A DNA stretch of 28,832 bases from Bacillota bacterium (GTDB lineage Bacteria; Bacillota; Clostridia; Acetivibrionales; Acetivibrionaceae): NCBI GenBank assembly GCA_023398495.1, contig JAEWSG010000216.1:1-28832 (forward strand), in the 5' to 3' direction. A program made the position numbers and the translations under genes. Positions 1-7,110 of this stretch are shown in pieces (the first letter of the stretch is position 1; the number at the start of each line of letters is the position of its first letter). The notes under the pieces are model-generated. The model worked only from the letters and a program-made list of their open reading frames with translations. It ran no database searches and was not told the DNA's origin.

Positions 1-76
1 TGTAAACGAAGCGAAGGAATAGTCGAATCACTGTTTGAGCGAAGCGAGTTTGATTCGACCCGTAGCGAGTTTTACA
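1..76. repeat. Imperfect inverted-repeat element with GAAGCGA motifs
   Basis: A perfect 9-bp inverted repeat, GTCGAATCA (22-30) and TGATTCGAC (51-59), is nested inside outer ends TGTAAA (1-6) and TTTACA (71-76). The motif CGAAGCGA or CGTAGCGA occurs three times, at 7-14, 40-47 and 61-68. There is no long T-run after the stem, so it is not a typical terminator. It looks like a small dispersed intergenic repeat, but only one copy is visible here. Confidence 0.5.
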
Positions 77-446
77 TTCTCTCAGCCTCGAAGCTTTAGT
101 CCTTGGAATAATATGGTGCACGAAAAATAAATACCCCCAAGTAATATACATTTCTAGACACAGCCATACTTTTGTATGTTATAGTACACAATTGTTGGAG
201 TTTTATGAATCAAAAGAGGAATTTTTCTTAACATATAGAATATTCCTATTTATATAGACTTAGGGATGCTGAAAATATGACTTTGGTTATTTCTTACTTT
301 GGACCTTATTTTAAGCATTTCAGATATTCTTAAGTTCAAGATATCCAATAACAAAATTACAAGCTCTAAAGGCTTGATTTTGCTTTGCATTTGGTTATCT
401 TCAGGTTTGTTTCGACTTTAAATATAAAATACAAGGGGTTTTTAAT
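77..446. other. Intergenic leader upstream of the kinase-like gene
   Basis: About 370 bases of AT-rich sequence without a credible coding region. It presumably carries the promoter of the following gene, but I do not see a -35/-10 pair good enough to report. Confidence 0.5.
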
Positions 447-2120
447 ATGAGAGAAAATAATTTGAATTTAATCAAGGTTTTTTTCCCGGATGGAAGTGAG
501 AAAGAAGTAGTTGAAGGAATATCATTACTTGAACTGAGTAAGGATTGTGCAGGTGATTACAAGTCTACTATTGTCGCAGCTAAAGTAGATAATGATATTA
601 AAGAACTAAGTTTTCATTTATATAATAGTGCACAAGTAGAGTTTATAGATCTGACTGATGATGATGGGATGAGAATATATAGGAGAAGCCTTAGTTTTGT
701 TTTAATAAAAGCGGTTAATGATCTTTTTCCTGACAGAAAGGTTACAATATGTCACTCTATCAGTAAAGGGATATTCTGCGAGGTAAGCGGAGATACAGAA
801 CTTACGGCTGAGGAAGTTTTAAAAATTGAAGATAGAATGAAGGAATTGATTAAGCAGAAAATTCCTTTTATAAAAAGGATAATCTCTATTGACGAGGCAA
901 AGGACATATTCAGCAAGATGGGTAGAATTGACAGATTCCGTGCTATAGAATACAGGAAGAAGCCTTATGTGACAATATACAGTTGTGATGGTTACGAAGA
1001 TTATTTTTATGGGTACATGACTCCAGACACTGGATATTTGGATAAGTATGCACTAAAATATTATGCTCCGGGTTTAATATTGATGTTTCCTGAAAAATCA
1101 AATACCGATATTATTCCAAAGTTTAAGGAACAGAAAAAACTTTTTACAATTTTTAAGGAGTATAAAAATTGGGGGCGGATACTTGGAGTTGCAAATGTCG
1201 GACAGCTTAACTCCATTGTTAAGAACGGAAATGTTAATGAACTGATAAGAGTTGGTGAAGCACTCCATGAAAAGAAAATTGCACAAATTGCCGATATGAT
1301 CGCATTTAACAAGAATAGAAAGAGAGTGGTACTGATTGCGGGACCTTCGTCTTCGGGAAAGACAACATTTGCTCATCGATTGTCTATTCAATTGAAGGTT
1401 AATGGATTAAGGCCTGTTACTATTTCCCTTGATGATTATTTTGTGGATAGAGACCACACGCCGATGGATGATAATGGAGAGTTCGATTTTGAAGCTTTAG
1501 AGGCGATAGATATTCTTCTTTTTAATCAGCATTTGGCAAGTTTGATCAAGGGTGAGGAAGTAGGAATACCTATTTTCAATTTTCCGAATGGCTGTAGGGA
1601 GAATTACTGCAGAAAACTAAAAATTGATGATGACCAACTCCTTATAATTGAAGGTATTCATGGCCTGAATGAAAAACTTACATCATCCATACCAAAGGAA
1701 AGCAAGTTTAAGGTATATGTGAGTGCTATTACCTCAATGAGTATTGATGATCATAATAGAATACCGACAACTGATTCAAGGATGCTCAGAAGGATTGTAA
1801 GAGACTTTCAGTTCAGAGGTTGCAGTGCTATAAACACAATCAGGAGATGGCCGTCTGTAAGGCGCGGCGAAGAAAAGAACATTTTTCCGTTTCAAGAGGA
1901 AGCAGATATTATGTTCAACTCGTCACTTCCTTTCGAAATTGGTGTTTTAAAAGTGCTTGCAGAGCCGCTTTTGGGAGATATCAACAGTTCGCAGCCTGAA
2001 TATTCTGAAGCCAGAAGATTGATTGAATTTATGACGAATTTTCTGGAAATAGAGTCAAAGGAGATTCCAATGAATTCAATAATCAGAGAATTTATTGGGG
2101 GAAGTTGTTTTTATGGATAA
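447..2120 (+). CDS. TGS / threonyl-tRNA-synthetase-like / uridine kinase-like fusion protein
   Basis: This 557-residue protein has three parts. Residues about 8-70 resemble a TGS domain. Residues about 70-280 resemble the second additional domain of threonyl-tRNA synthetase, with the conserved-looking stretch YGYMTPDTGYLDKYALKYY. Residues about 290-500 are a P-loop kinase of the uridine kinase/phosphoribulokinase type: the Walker A motif GPSSSGKTT is at 299-307, followed by SLDDYF, and a Walker-B-like LLIIEGIHGLNE lies further on. Such fusions are usually annotated as nucleoside or uridine kinase, but the true substrate is not established by sequence, and the TGS part suggests binding of a nucleotide ligand or RNA. 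The ATG is preceded by AAGGGG at good spacing. It lies about 95 bases upstream of the DRTGG gene on the same strand with no terminator between, so co-transcription is possible. Confidence 0.8.
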   Translation: MRENNLNLIKVFFPDGSEKEVVEGISLLELSKDCAGDYKSTIVAAKVDNDIKELSFHLYNSAQVEFIDLTDDDGMRIYRRSLSFVLIKAVNDLFPDRKVTICHSISKGIFCEVSGDTELTAEEVLKIEDRMKELIKQKIPFIKRIISIDEAKDIFSKMGRIDRFRAIEYRKKPYVTIYSCDGYEDYFYGYMTPDTGYLDKYALKYYAPGLILMFPEKSNTDIIPKFKEQKKLFTIFKEYKNWGRILGVANVGQLNSIVKNGNVNELIRVGEALHEKKIAQIADMIAFNKNRKRVVLIAGPSSSGKTTFAHRLSIQLKVNGLRPVTISLDDYFVDRDHTPMDDNGEFDFEALEAIDILLFNQHLASLIKGEEVGIPIFNFPNGCRENYCRKLKIDDDQLLIIEGIHGLNEKLTSSIPKESKFKVYVSAITSMSIDDHNRIPTTDSRMLRRIVRDFQFRGCSAINTIRRWPSVRRGEEKNIFPFQEEADIMFNSSLPFEIGVLKVLAEPLLGDINSSQPEYSEARRLIEFMTNFLEIESKEIPMNSIIREFIGGSCFYG

Positions 2121-2214
2121 CAGCATTGTAAAGATATGTTGTTACAAAGCTGACAATAAGTTATAATAAAGTTATTGAATGCAAAAAATAAGAAATGATA
2201 AAGGCAGGGATTAT

Positions 2215-2568
2215 ATGAAAGTTAGTGAAATTGCCGCTATTCTTGATGCTGAACTTTTGACATGCAGCGAAAATCTGGAGATGGATGTTTGTTCTGCTTG
2301 TGGAGCCGACCTTATGAGTGATGTTATGGCATATGTCAAAGAGAATGTTGTTTTGCTGACAGGTCTGATGAATCCTCAGGTTGTCAGAACGGCGGAGATG
2401 ATGGATATAAAGGTTATTGTCTTTGTCAGAGGTAAGAAGCCTGATGAAAAGGTGATTGAGTTTGCAAAAGAGAAAGGTATAACCATTTTTATTACAAAAC
2501 ATCCTATGTTTATTGCATGCGGCAAGCTTTATAGTTCCGGTATTACGGGAAGAGGTGTATGGGATTGA
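2215..2568 (+). CDS. Small DRTGG-domain protein (first copy)
   Basis: A 117-residue protein that appears to be a single DRTGG-type domain, the regulatory module otherwise found next to HPr kinase or phosphotransacetylase domains. The recognisable core includes LTGLMNPQVVRTAEMMD, then VIVFVRGKKPDEKV, and ends with a KHPMFIACGKLYSSGI-type segment. No kinase P-loop is present, so it is not HPr kinase itself and probably binds a ligand or partner protein. I chose the ATG at 2215 because GGCAGGG lies just upstream; an in-frame ATG at 2179 has no ribosome binding site and adds an unconserved-looking tail. Its stop overlaps the start of the next gene. A second DRTGG protein lies at 4422-4775. The biochemical role is unknown. 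Confidence 0.75.
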   Translation: MKVSEIAAILDAELLTCSENLEMDVCSACGADLMSDVMAYVKENVVLLTGLMNPQVVRTAEMMDIKVIVFVRGKKPDEKVIEFAKEKGITIFITKHPMFIACGKLYSSGITGRGVWD

Positions 2569-2996
2569 GCGATGGCATTATAAGGCAGAATTATATTATC
2601 CCTGCCGATGATTTTTCATTAGCTGGGGAAGCTTCCAGCAGTGTTAAAAAGATGCTCAACCAATTGGGAGTTAATCCTCAGAGAGTTAAAAAGGTAGCCA
2701 TTGCCATGTATGAAGCGGAGATTAATGCGGTTATTCATGCCGGAGGAGGAACCGCAGATGTGGAAATAGGTAAAGGCAGGGTATTGGTAAGAATAAATGA
2801 TGAAGGACCAGGCATTCCCGACATCGGGCTAGCAATGCAGGAGGGCTATTCTACTGCTCCTGACAGTGTGAGAGAATTAGGATTCGGAGCCGGTATGGGG
2901 TTGCCTAACATAAAAAGATATGCTGACAAGCTTGACATCAAAAGTGAAGTTGGTAAGGGAACTAGTGTTGAAATTACTGTGTTTTTGCAAGAGTAA
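2565..2996 (+). CDS. Stand-alone anti-sigma/serine kinase-type HATPase
   Basis: A 143-residue GHKL ATPase domain of the RsbW/SpoIIAB type. The N box is YEAEINAVIHAGGG (E50, N54), the G1 box is NDEGPGIPD (from N78) and the G2 box is GFGAGMGLPN (about 106-115). There is no dimerisation/phosphoacceptor histidine domain, so it is not a complete sensor histidine kinase; relatives phosphorylate or bind partner proteins. Start: an ATG at 2559 is only 3 bases from AGAGG, whereas the TTG at 2565 is well spaced and overlaps the upstream TGA as TTGA, which suggests translational coupling; I prefer TTG. It sits between the DRTGG gene and the hydrogenase-like gene, so a part in redox signalling is plausible but inferred. 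Confidence 0.8.
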   Translation: MSDGIIRQNYIIPADDFSLAGEASSSVKKMLNQLGVNPQRVKKVAIAMYEAEINAVIHAGGGTADVEIGKGRVLVRINDEGPGIPDIGLAMQEGYSTAPDSVRELGFGAGMGLPNIKRYADKLDIKSEVGKGTSVEITVFLQE

Positions 2997-3070
2997 ACCA
3001 TAGAACAGTTGAGATTTTGTTTACTTATAAAGCATAAGTTTCGCTGGGGTCTATTATGGGGGGGAATAGA

Positions 3071-4435
3071 ATGAAGGAATACTTTCATTCGGTTACTTTA
3101 GATGAGGAAAAGTGCAAAGGATGTACGAACTGTATCAAAAGGTGCCCTACAGAAGCTATTAGAGTGAGAAAAGGAAAGGCTAGAATTATTGCGGAAAGAT
3201 GCATAGACTGTGGAGAATGTATAAGAGTCTGTCCTTATCATGCCAAGAAAGCTATTACAGACCAATTTGACATTATTAACAATTTTAAGTTTAAGGTTGC
3301 AATACCTGCACCTACGATATACGGCCAGTTTAAATCCGCAAGGTCAACTAATCATATACTGAATGCTCTTAAGCTCGTAGGCTTTGATCATGTGTATGAA
3401 GTGGCTAAGGCGGCTGAAATTATAAGTAACGCCACTATAGAATTGATGAAAAAGGCTGATATGCCAAGGCCTTTGATTTCCTCTGCTTGTCCTGCTGTTG
3501 TCAGATTAATTCAGGTCAGATTTCCAAGTCTTATTGAAAATATATTAAAGCTCGAATCACCTATGGAGCTCGCCGCAAAGATTGTTAAAGACGAGATCGT
3601 AAAAAACAGGAACATTCCTATTGATGATATTGGTGTGTTTTTTATAACTCCATGTGCTGCGAAAGCTACGAGCATAAAAGCACCTTATGAAAGAGAGAAA
3701 TCCTGTGTTGACGGAGCAATATCGATTAAAGATATATACTTAAAACTGCTTACTGCACTTGGAGAAGTGGAGAAGGAGGAAGAACTGGCAAAGTCAGGAT
3801 TTGCGGGAATAAGATGGGCGAACTCCGGTGGAGAAAGTCTTGCCCTTGGAACTGATAACTTTCTTGCAGTTGACGGTATTCATAATGTAATTTCCATCCT
3901 TGAGGAGATAGAAAATGACAAACTTGAAGATATAGAATTTATCGAGGCTCTCGCTTGTCAGGGAGGGTGTCTTGGAGGACCTTTAACGGTTGAAAATCTA
4001 TATGTTGCCAAGACCAGAATCAAGAAATTTATAGATATGGCAAAGAAAAATAAAAACAGCTCAGAGGAATACCCGGATGCTGCTTATGATTATGATCTGT
4101 TATGGACAGGAAATGTTAAGCACAAGCCGATTATGAAACTGGATGAGGACTTTGAAATTGCAATGAAAAAACTGGAGACACTTCAATCAATAAGTGAGGA
4201 ACTGCCGGGACTTGACTGTGGGGCTTGTGGTGCTCCGAATTGCCGGGCTCTTGCTGAAGATATTGTCAGAGGGAATGCGAGTGAGACAGATTGTGTGTTC
4301 AAGTTGAGGGAAAAAGTGAGAGATCTTACTGTTCAAATGATGGAGCTTGAATCACAAATGCCACCGGTTTTAGATAAAGTTGATTTAAAAAAGGAAGATA
4401 TAAAAGACAGGGGGAATGAAAATGAAAATAAGTGA
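3071..4435 (+). CDS. [FeFe]-hydrogenase-like iron-sulfur protein, probable redox/H2 sensor
   Basis: A 454-residue protein. An N-terminal 2[4Fe-4S] ferredoxin domain has C15, C18, C21, C25 and C44, C47, C50, C54. The middle is a [FeFe]-hydrogenase large-subunit domain with degenerate H-cluster motifs: SSACPAVV (C140), TPCAAKA (C195) and EALACQGGCLGGP (C296, C300). All four cluster ligands seem present, but alanine 139 replaces the proton-relay cysteine of catalytic enzymes. The C-terminal part has another Fe-S motif, CX2CX4CX16C (C383, C386, C391, C408), then a short helical tail. This layout fits the putative sensory [FeFe]-hydrogenase groups (HydS-like, group C/D) often found beside kinases, phosphatases and bifurcating hydrogenases. 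There is no PAS domain. The start at 3071 follows a run of G residues; the ATG at 3056 lies before that site. Confidence 0.8.
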   Translation: MKEYFHSVTLDEEKCKGCTNCIKRCPTEAIRVRKGKARIIAERCIDCGECIRVCPYHAKKAITDQFDIINNFKFKVAIPAPTIYGQFKSARSTNHILNALKLVGFDHVYEVAKAAEIISNATIELMKKADMPRPLISSACPAVVRLIQVRFPSLIENILKLESPMELAAKIVKDEIVKNRNIPIDDIGVFFITPCAAKATSIKAPYEREKSCVDGAISIKDIYLKLLTALGEVEKEEELAKSGFAGIRWANSGGESLALGTDNFLAVDGIHNVISILEEIENDKLEDIEFIEALACQGGCLGGPLTVENLYVAKTRIKKFIDMAKKNKNSSEEYPDAAYDYDLLWTGNVKHKPIMKLDEDFEIAMKKLETLQSISEELPGLDCGACGAPNCRALAEDIVRGNASETDCVFKLREKVRDLTVQMMELESQMPPVLDKVDLKKEDIKDRGNENENK

Positions 4436-4775
4436 ATTTTCCGATTCATTACAGATGAAGGCAGTGACAGATGGTAAAAGTCTGGATAGAGAAATATCAG
4501 GAGTATATATTTGTGATCTTCTAAGTTGGGTTATGTCCCATGCTAATAAAGGGGATGTTTGGATTACAGTCCATACTCATTTGAATATTGTTGCTGTTGC
4601 ATTGTTGGTTGAGCTGGCATGTATAGTGGTGCCGGAAGATATACAGGTAGAAGAAGCTACAATAAAGAAAGCAAATGAAGAAGGAATTGTAATACTAAGA
4701 TCAGAGAAGACTTCCTATGAGCTTGCTGTTGAAGCGAGCCGTATTCTGGAGAAAAAAAATGAAAGCGTTTTATGA
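4422..4775 (+). CDS. Small DRTGG-domain protein (second copy)
   Basis: A 117-residue protein that resembles the 2215-2568 protein in length and layout: an N-terminal segment ending in a GVYICDLLSWVMSHA-type motif, a middle segment GDVWITVHTHLNIVAVAL, and a C-terminal stretch predicting an alternating beta/alpha fold with a small ligand pocket. I assign it to the DRTGG family with less confidence than the first copy. The ATG at 4422 has GGGGGAA at good spacing, while that at 4416 is too close. It overlaps the hydrogenase-like gene by 14 bases and the next gene by 17, which indicates one tightly coupled transcript. It has no catalytic motif that I can see and probably acts by binding a ligand or a partner. 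Confidence 0.65.
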   Translation: MKISEFSDSLQMKAVTDGKSLDREISGVYICDLLSWVMSHANKGDVWITVHTHLNIVAVALLVELACIVVPEDIQVEEATIKKANEEGIVILRSEKTSYELAVEASRILEKKNESVL

Positions 4776-5469
4776 TCTTCACATACATTCGGCACTCTCA
4801 CCTTGTGCAGATAATGAGATGACACCGAATAATATAGTAAATATGGCATATGTTAAAGGACTTGACATAATTGCTGTTACAGACCACAATGCAGCACTTA
4901 ATTGTGAAGCAGTATTAAAATGTGCCCAAAACCGTGGTGTTGTTGCAGTGCCTGGTATGGAGCTTGAGACTAAGGAAGAGGTTCATCTGGTGTGCTTATT
5001 TCCTGGGCTTGATGAAGTTCTGAAAATGCAGAGTATAGTGAATCAAACTCTTCCTCAAATTGAAAACAGGGAAGACATTTTTGGACAGCAAATAATAATG
5101 GATGAAGACGACAATATAATAGGAAAGAATAATCAGTTGCTTCTTACGGCTACAGGTCTATGCGTCGATGAAGTGTTTGATAAGGTCAGCCACCTTGGTG
5201 GTGTGGTTGTTCCAGCCCATATTGATAGAGATTCTTTTAGCATCATTTCAAATCTTGGTATTGTACCGGACTATTTAGGGATAAAGTATTTAGAAGTCTC
5301 CAAAGGTTGTCTGGTCAATGATTTCTTAAGAAGTAATCCATACCTTTCCCAATATAATATTATGAAATCCTCTGATGCCCACAATCTCGGAAGTTTGTTG
5401 GAAAAAGAAAGCAGTATTGAAGTCAGGGAGATAAGTATAGAATGTCTTTTTGAAACATTAAAGAAGTAA
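4759..5469 (+). CDS. PHP-domain metal-dependent phosphoesterase
   Basis: A 236-residue PHP-family protein. Metal-binding motifs are in the usual order: DLHIHSALSPCAD (H8, H10), AVTDHN (D42, H43), PGMELE (E68), PAHIDRD in the middle, and SSDAHN near the end. PHP proteins hydrolyse phosphate esters such as histidinol phosphate, oligoribonucleotides or nucleoside 3',5'-bisphosphates; the substrate here cannot be told. I start at 4759, where GGAGA lies about 6 bases upstream; an in-frame ATG at 4717 lies inside the previous gene without a site. It overlaps the preceding gene by 17 bases and is the last gene before the 577-base gap leading to the hydrogenase promoter. Its place among signalling genes suggests turnover of a phosphorylated small molecule. 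Confidence 0.85.
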   Translation: MKAFYDLHIHSALSPCADNEMTPNNIVNMAYVKGLDIIAVTDHNAALNCEAVLKCAQNRGVVAVPGMELETKEEVHLVCLFPGLDEVLKMQSIVNQTLPQIENREDIFGQQIIMDEDDNIIGKNNQLLLTATGLCVDEVFDKVSHLGGVVVPAHIDRDSFSIISNLGIVPDYLGIKYLEVSKGCLVNDFLRSNPYLSQYNIMKSSDAHNLGSLLEKESSIEVREISIECLFETLKK

Positions 5470-5505
5470 AAAATTGATCGTTTATGATTCTGGAAAGTAT
5501 TTACG

Positions 5506-5534
5506 TTGCAAATACTATTGTTCAACTTTATAAT
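5506..5534 (+). promoter_or_regulatory. Possible sigma-A promoter far upstream of hydC
   Basis: TTGCAA (5506-5511) is followed after 17 bases by a perfect TATAAT (5529-5534). If active it would give a transcript with about 500 bases before the hydC start, or a separate small RNA. In AT-rich DNA such matches also arise by chance. Confidence 0.4.
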
Positions 5535-5836
5535 ACAATTTGTTTCTATATAAATCGTGAGAATGATTTTATAAGGACAAATTGAGTTTTCACGATAATA
5601 AATCAAGGAAATTGAAGTGCGATGCAAAATCTTTATCACGTTCAATATATATATTAAGAAATAAATCAGAAATTTTATATTGAAGGTGATAAAAAAGAAA
5701 TGCAAGCTGTACTTATAATACCTTCACTGTTTTGTTTTTTTTATGGAAAGTTGTTCCGTTTTTGAATTTGTGATTTGAAAAGGGTTTGAAAAAGTAAGAT
5801 TTTCTTATCAAATGGAATACTGTATACAATTTCAAT

Positions 5837-5864
5837 ATGCAATTTACCAAAGGACAAATTGCAT
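5837..5864. repeat. Perfect 9-bp inverted repeat (hairpin)
   Basis: ATGCAATTT (5837-5845) pairs with AAATTGCAT (5856-5864) around a 10-base loop. No T-run follows, so it is a weak terminator candidate. It would lie in the leader of any RNA started at the 5506 promoter and could be a protein-binding or RNA structure. Confidence 0.4.
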
Positions 5865-5934
5865 AAAACCTTGTAATAAGCACTTTTCAAACATTATTAA
5901 TTTTTAACCGGGAAATAATTATTTGCAAATTTTA

Positions 5935-5963
5935 TTGAATGTTACAGTGAAATTTGCTATAAT
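5935..5963 (+). promoter_or_regulatory. Sigma-A promoter of the hydrogenase operon
   Basis: TTGAAT (5935-5940), a 17-base spacer and a perfect TATAAT (5958-5963). The expected start of transcription, near 5970, falls at the edge of the Rex operator and about 77 bases before the hydC start codon. This is the best promoter match in the gap. Confidence 0.7.
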
Positions 5964-5974
5964 TAGCGAAGATA

Positions 5975-5992
5975 TTGTTAATTTGTTAACAT
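5975..5992. promoter_or_regulatory. Rex operator at the hydrogenase promoter
   Basis: TTGTTAATTTGTTAACAT matches the clostridial Rex consensus TTGTTAANNNNTTAACAA at all but the last base. Rex is a repressor that leaves DNA when NADH/NAD+ is high. The site lies 11 bases after the -10 box, where a bound repressor would block initiation or clearance. It is nested in a further inverted repeat, TAGCGAA (5964-5970) and TTCGCTA (5992-5998). Regulation is inferred from the site; the rex gene is not in the window. Confidence 0.75.
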
Positions 5993-6046
5993 TCGCTATT
6001 TTTTAACGTAATACAAAAAGATTAGTGTTAGGGGGTTATTAAGCAA

Positions 6047-6544
6047 ATGAGTGAAAACAATTGTTGTTGCTGTGGTGGTGGGGTTGATTCAAGAGATCAA
6101 GAGCTGCAGGAAATCATATCTAAGTATAAGGACACAAGAGGAGCGTTAATTCCTGTATTGCACGAGGCACAGGAGTTATACGGATATTTGCCTATTGAGG
6201 TTCAAAAGAAAATATCCGAGGGACTGAATGTGCCATTGTCAGAAATCTATGGAGTTGTTACTTTTTATACCCAGTTTTCTTTAAATCCAAAGGGGAAATA
6301 CAAAGTTTCGGTTTGTATGGGTACTGCATGTTATGTTAAGGGATCAGGTCAGATATTGGATAAATTTAAAGAAAAACTTGGTCTTGAAGTTGGACAGTGT
6401 ACGGAAGATGGTCTCTTCTCGTTAGATGCATGCAGATGTATCGGTGCTTGTGGTTTAGCGCCTGTTATTACAATTAATGATGATGTGTACGGTAGACTGG
6501 TACCTGATGACATAGATGGAATACTGAAAAAGTATAAGGAATAA
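6047..6544 (+). CDS. hydC: Electron-bifurcating hydrogenase subunit HydC (NuoE-like, [2Fe-2S])
   Basis: A 165-residue NuoE/HydC-type thioredoxin-like [2Fe-2S] protein. After an N-terminal helical part (about 15-75, with TRGALIPVLHEAQELYGYLP) come the cluster cysteines C90 and C95 in VCMGTACYVKGS and C131 and C135 in CRCIGACGLAP. In the HydABC hydrogenase this subunit passes electrons between the NADH site of HydB and the remainder of the complex. The N terminus is unusual in having four consecutive cysteines (6-9) followed by glycines. The ATG has AGGGGGT about 10 bases upstream. It is the first gene after the Rex-type promoter, and its stop overlaps the next start by one base (TAATG). Confidence 0.92.
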   Translation: MSENNCCCCGGGVDSRDQELQEIISKYKDTRGALIPVLHEAQELYGYLPIEVQKKISEGLNVPLSEIYGVVTFYTQFSLNPKGKYKVSVCMGTACYVKGSGQILDKFKEKLGLEVGQCTEDGLFSLDACRCIGACGLAPVITINDDVYGRLVPDDIDGILKKYKE

Positions 6545-7110
6545 TGAGAGATTTATCATTACATCTCATGGATATTGTGCAGAATTCTATTTCTGCAAAG
6601 GCCAGTGAGGTCTGTATTTCAATAACTGCCGACAATATAGGTGACCTCTTGATTATGAAAGTAGCAGACAATGGTGAAGGTATTGAAGAGAGTTTATTAA
6701 AGGATATAACCAGTCCGTTTACTACAACGAGAAAGACAAGGAAAGTTGGTTTGGGTATACCTCTTCTGAAGGCTTCTTCGAATATGGCGGATGGTGAGCT
6801 TGAAATATATTCCAAGAGATTCGAAGGTACAACAGTGGAAGCAACTTTTCGGATATCTCACATTGACAGGATACCTCTTGGAGACATAGCTGAGACAATG
6901 TTAACCTTGATTATTGCAAACCCTCATATTGAATTTGAGTTGATTTTAAGAAATGAGGATGATTGTTTCAGATTTAGTACTGCAGAGGTTAAAGCACAGC
7001 TAAAAGAAGTTCCTATAACGCAGTTTGAAGTGCTAAATTGGATACGTGATTATATAAACAGTGGTATAAAGATTATTTTTGGAGGGGTGTTAAATGAAAT
7101 CCTTAGCTGA
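6544..7110 (+). CDS. Stand-alone histidine kinase-type HATPase within the hydrogenase operon
   Basis: A 188-residue protein. The first 115 residues form a GHKL ATP-binding domain: N box HLMDIVQNSISAKA (N14), G1 box ADNGEGI (D42, G44, G46), then SPFTTTRKTRKVGLGIPLL carrying the G2 box. The remaining 70 residues match nothing I recognise and may be a partner-binding part. There is no phosphoacceptor histidine region and no sensor or membrane segment, so it probably works with another protein, perhaps as a protein kinase or ATP-dependent switch. Its sequence is clearly different from the HATPase at 2565-2996. It overlaps hydC by one base and the following [2Fe-2S] gene by 17, so it is made together with the hydrogenase subunits. 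Its role there is unknown. Confidence 0.82.
   Translation: MRDLSLHLMDIVQNSISAKASEVCISITADNIGDLLIMKVADNGEGIEESLLKDITSPFTTTRKTRKVGLGIPLLKASSNMADGELEIYSKRFEGTTVEATFRISHIDRIPLGDIAETMLTLIIANPHIEFELILRNEDDCFRFSTAEVKAQLKEVPITQFEVLNWIRDYINSGIKIIFGGVLNEILS

Larger units (their letters stand above)
5470..6046. other. Long regulatory gap before the hydrogenase operon
   Basis: This 577-base AT-rich stretch has no convincing coding region. It holds two promoter-like sequences (5506-5534 and 5935-5963), a hairpin (5837-5864), a Rex operator (5975-5992), and a 12-base direct repeat AAGGACAAATTG at 5573-5584 and 5850-5861. No clear terminator follows the PHP gene, so some read-through from the upstream genes is possible. 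Confidence 0.6.

Noticed and set aside
1061..1391. Minus-strand open frames within the TGS/kinase-like gene
   Set aside because: They lie opposite a clearly conserved coding region, have no ribosome binding site and show no recognisable domain.
2159..2502. Minus-strand frame overlapping the first DRTGG gene
   Set aside because: It lies antisense to a gene with a clear start site and family motifs, and has no convincing site of its own.
5271..5705. Minus-strand frame spanning the end of the PHP gene and the following gap
   Set aside because: Very hydrophobic, isoleucine/asparagine-rich translation of AT-rich DNA, partly antisense to the PHP gene, without a ribosome binding site.
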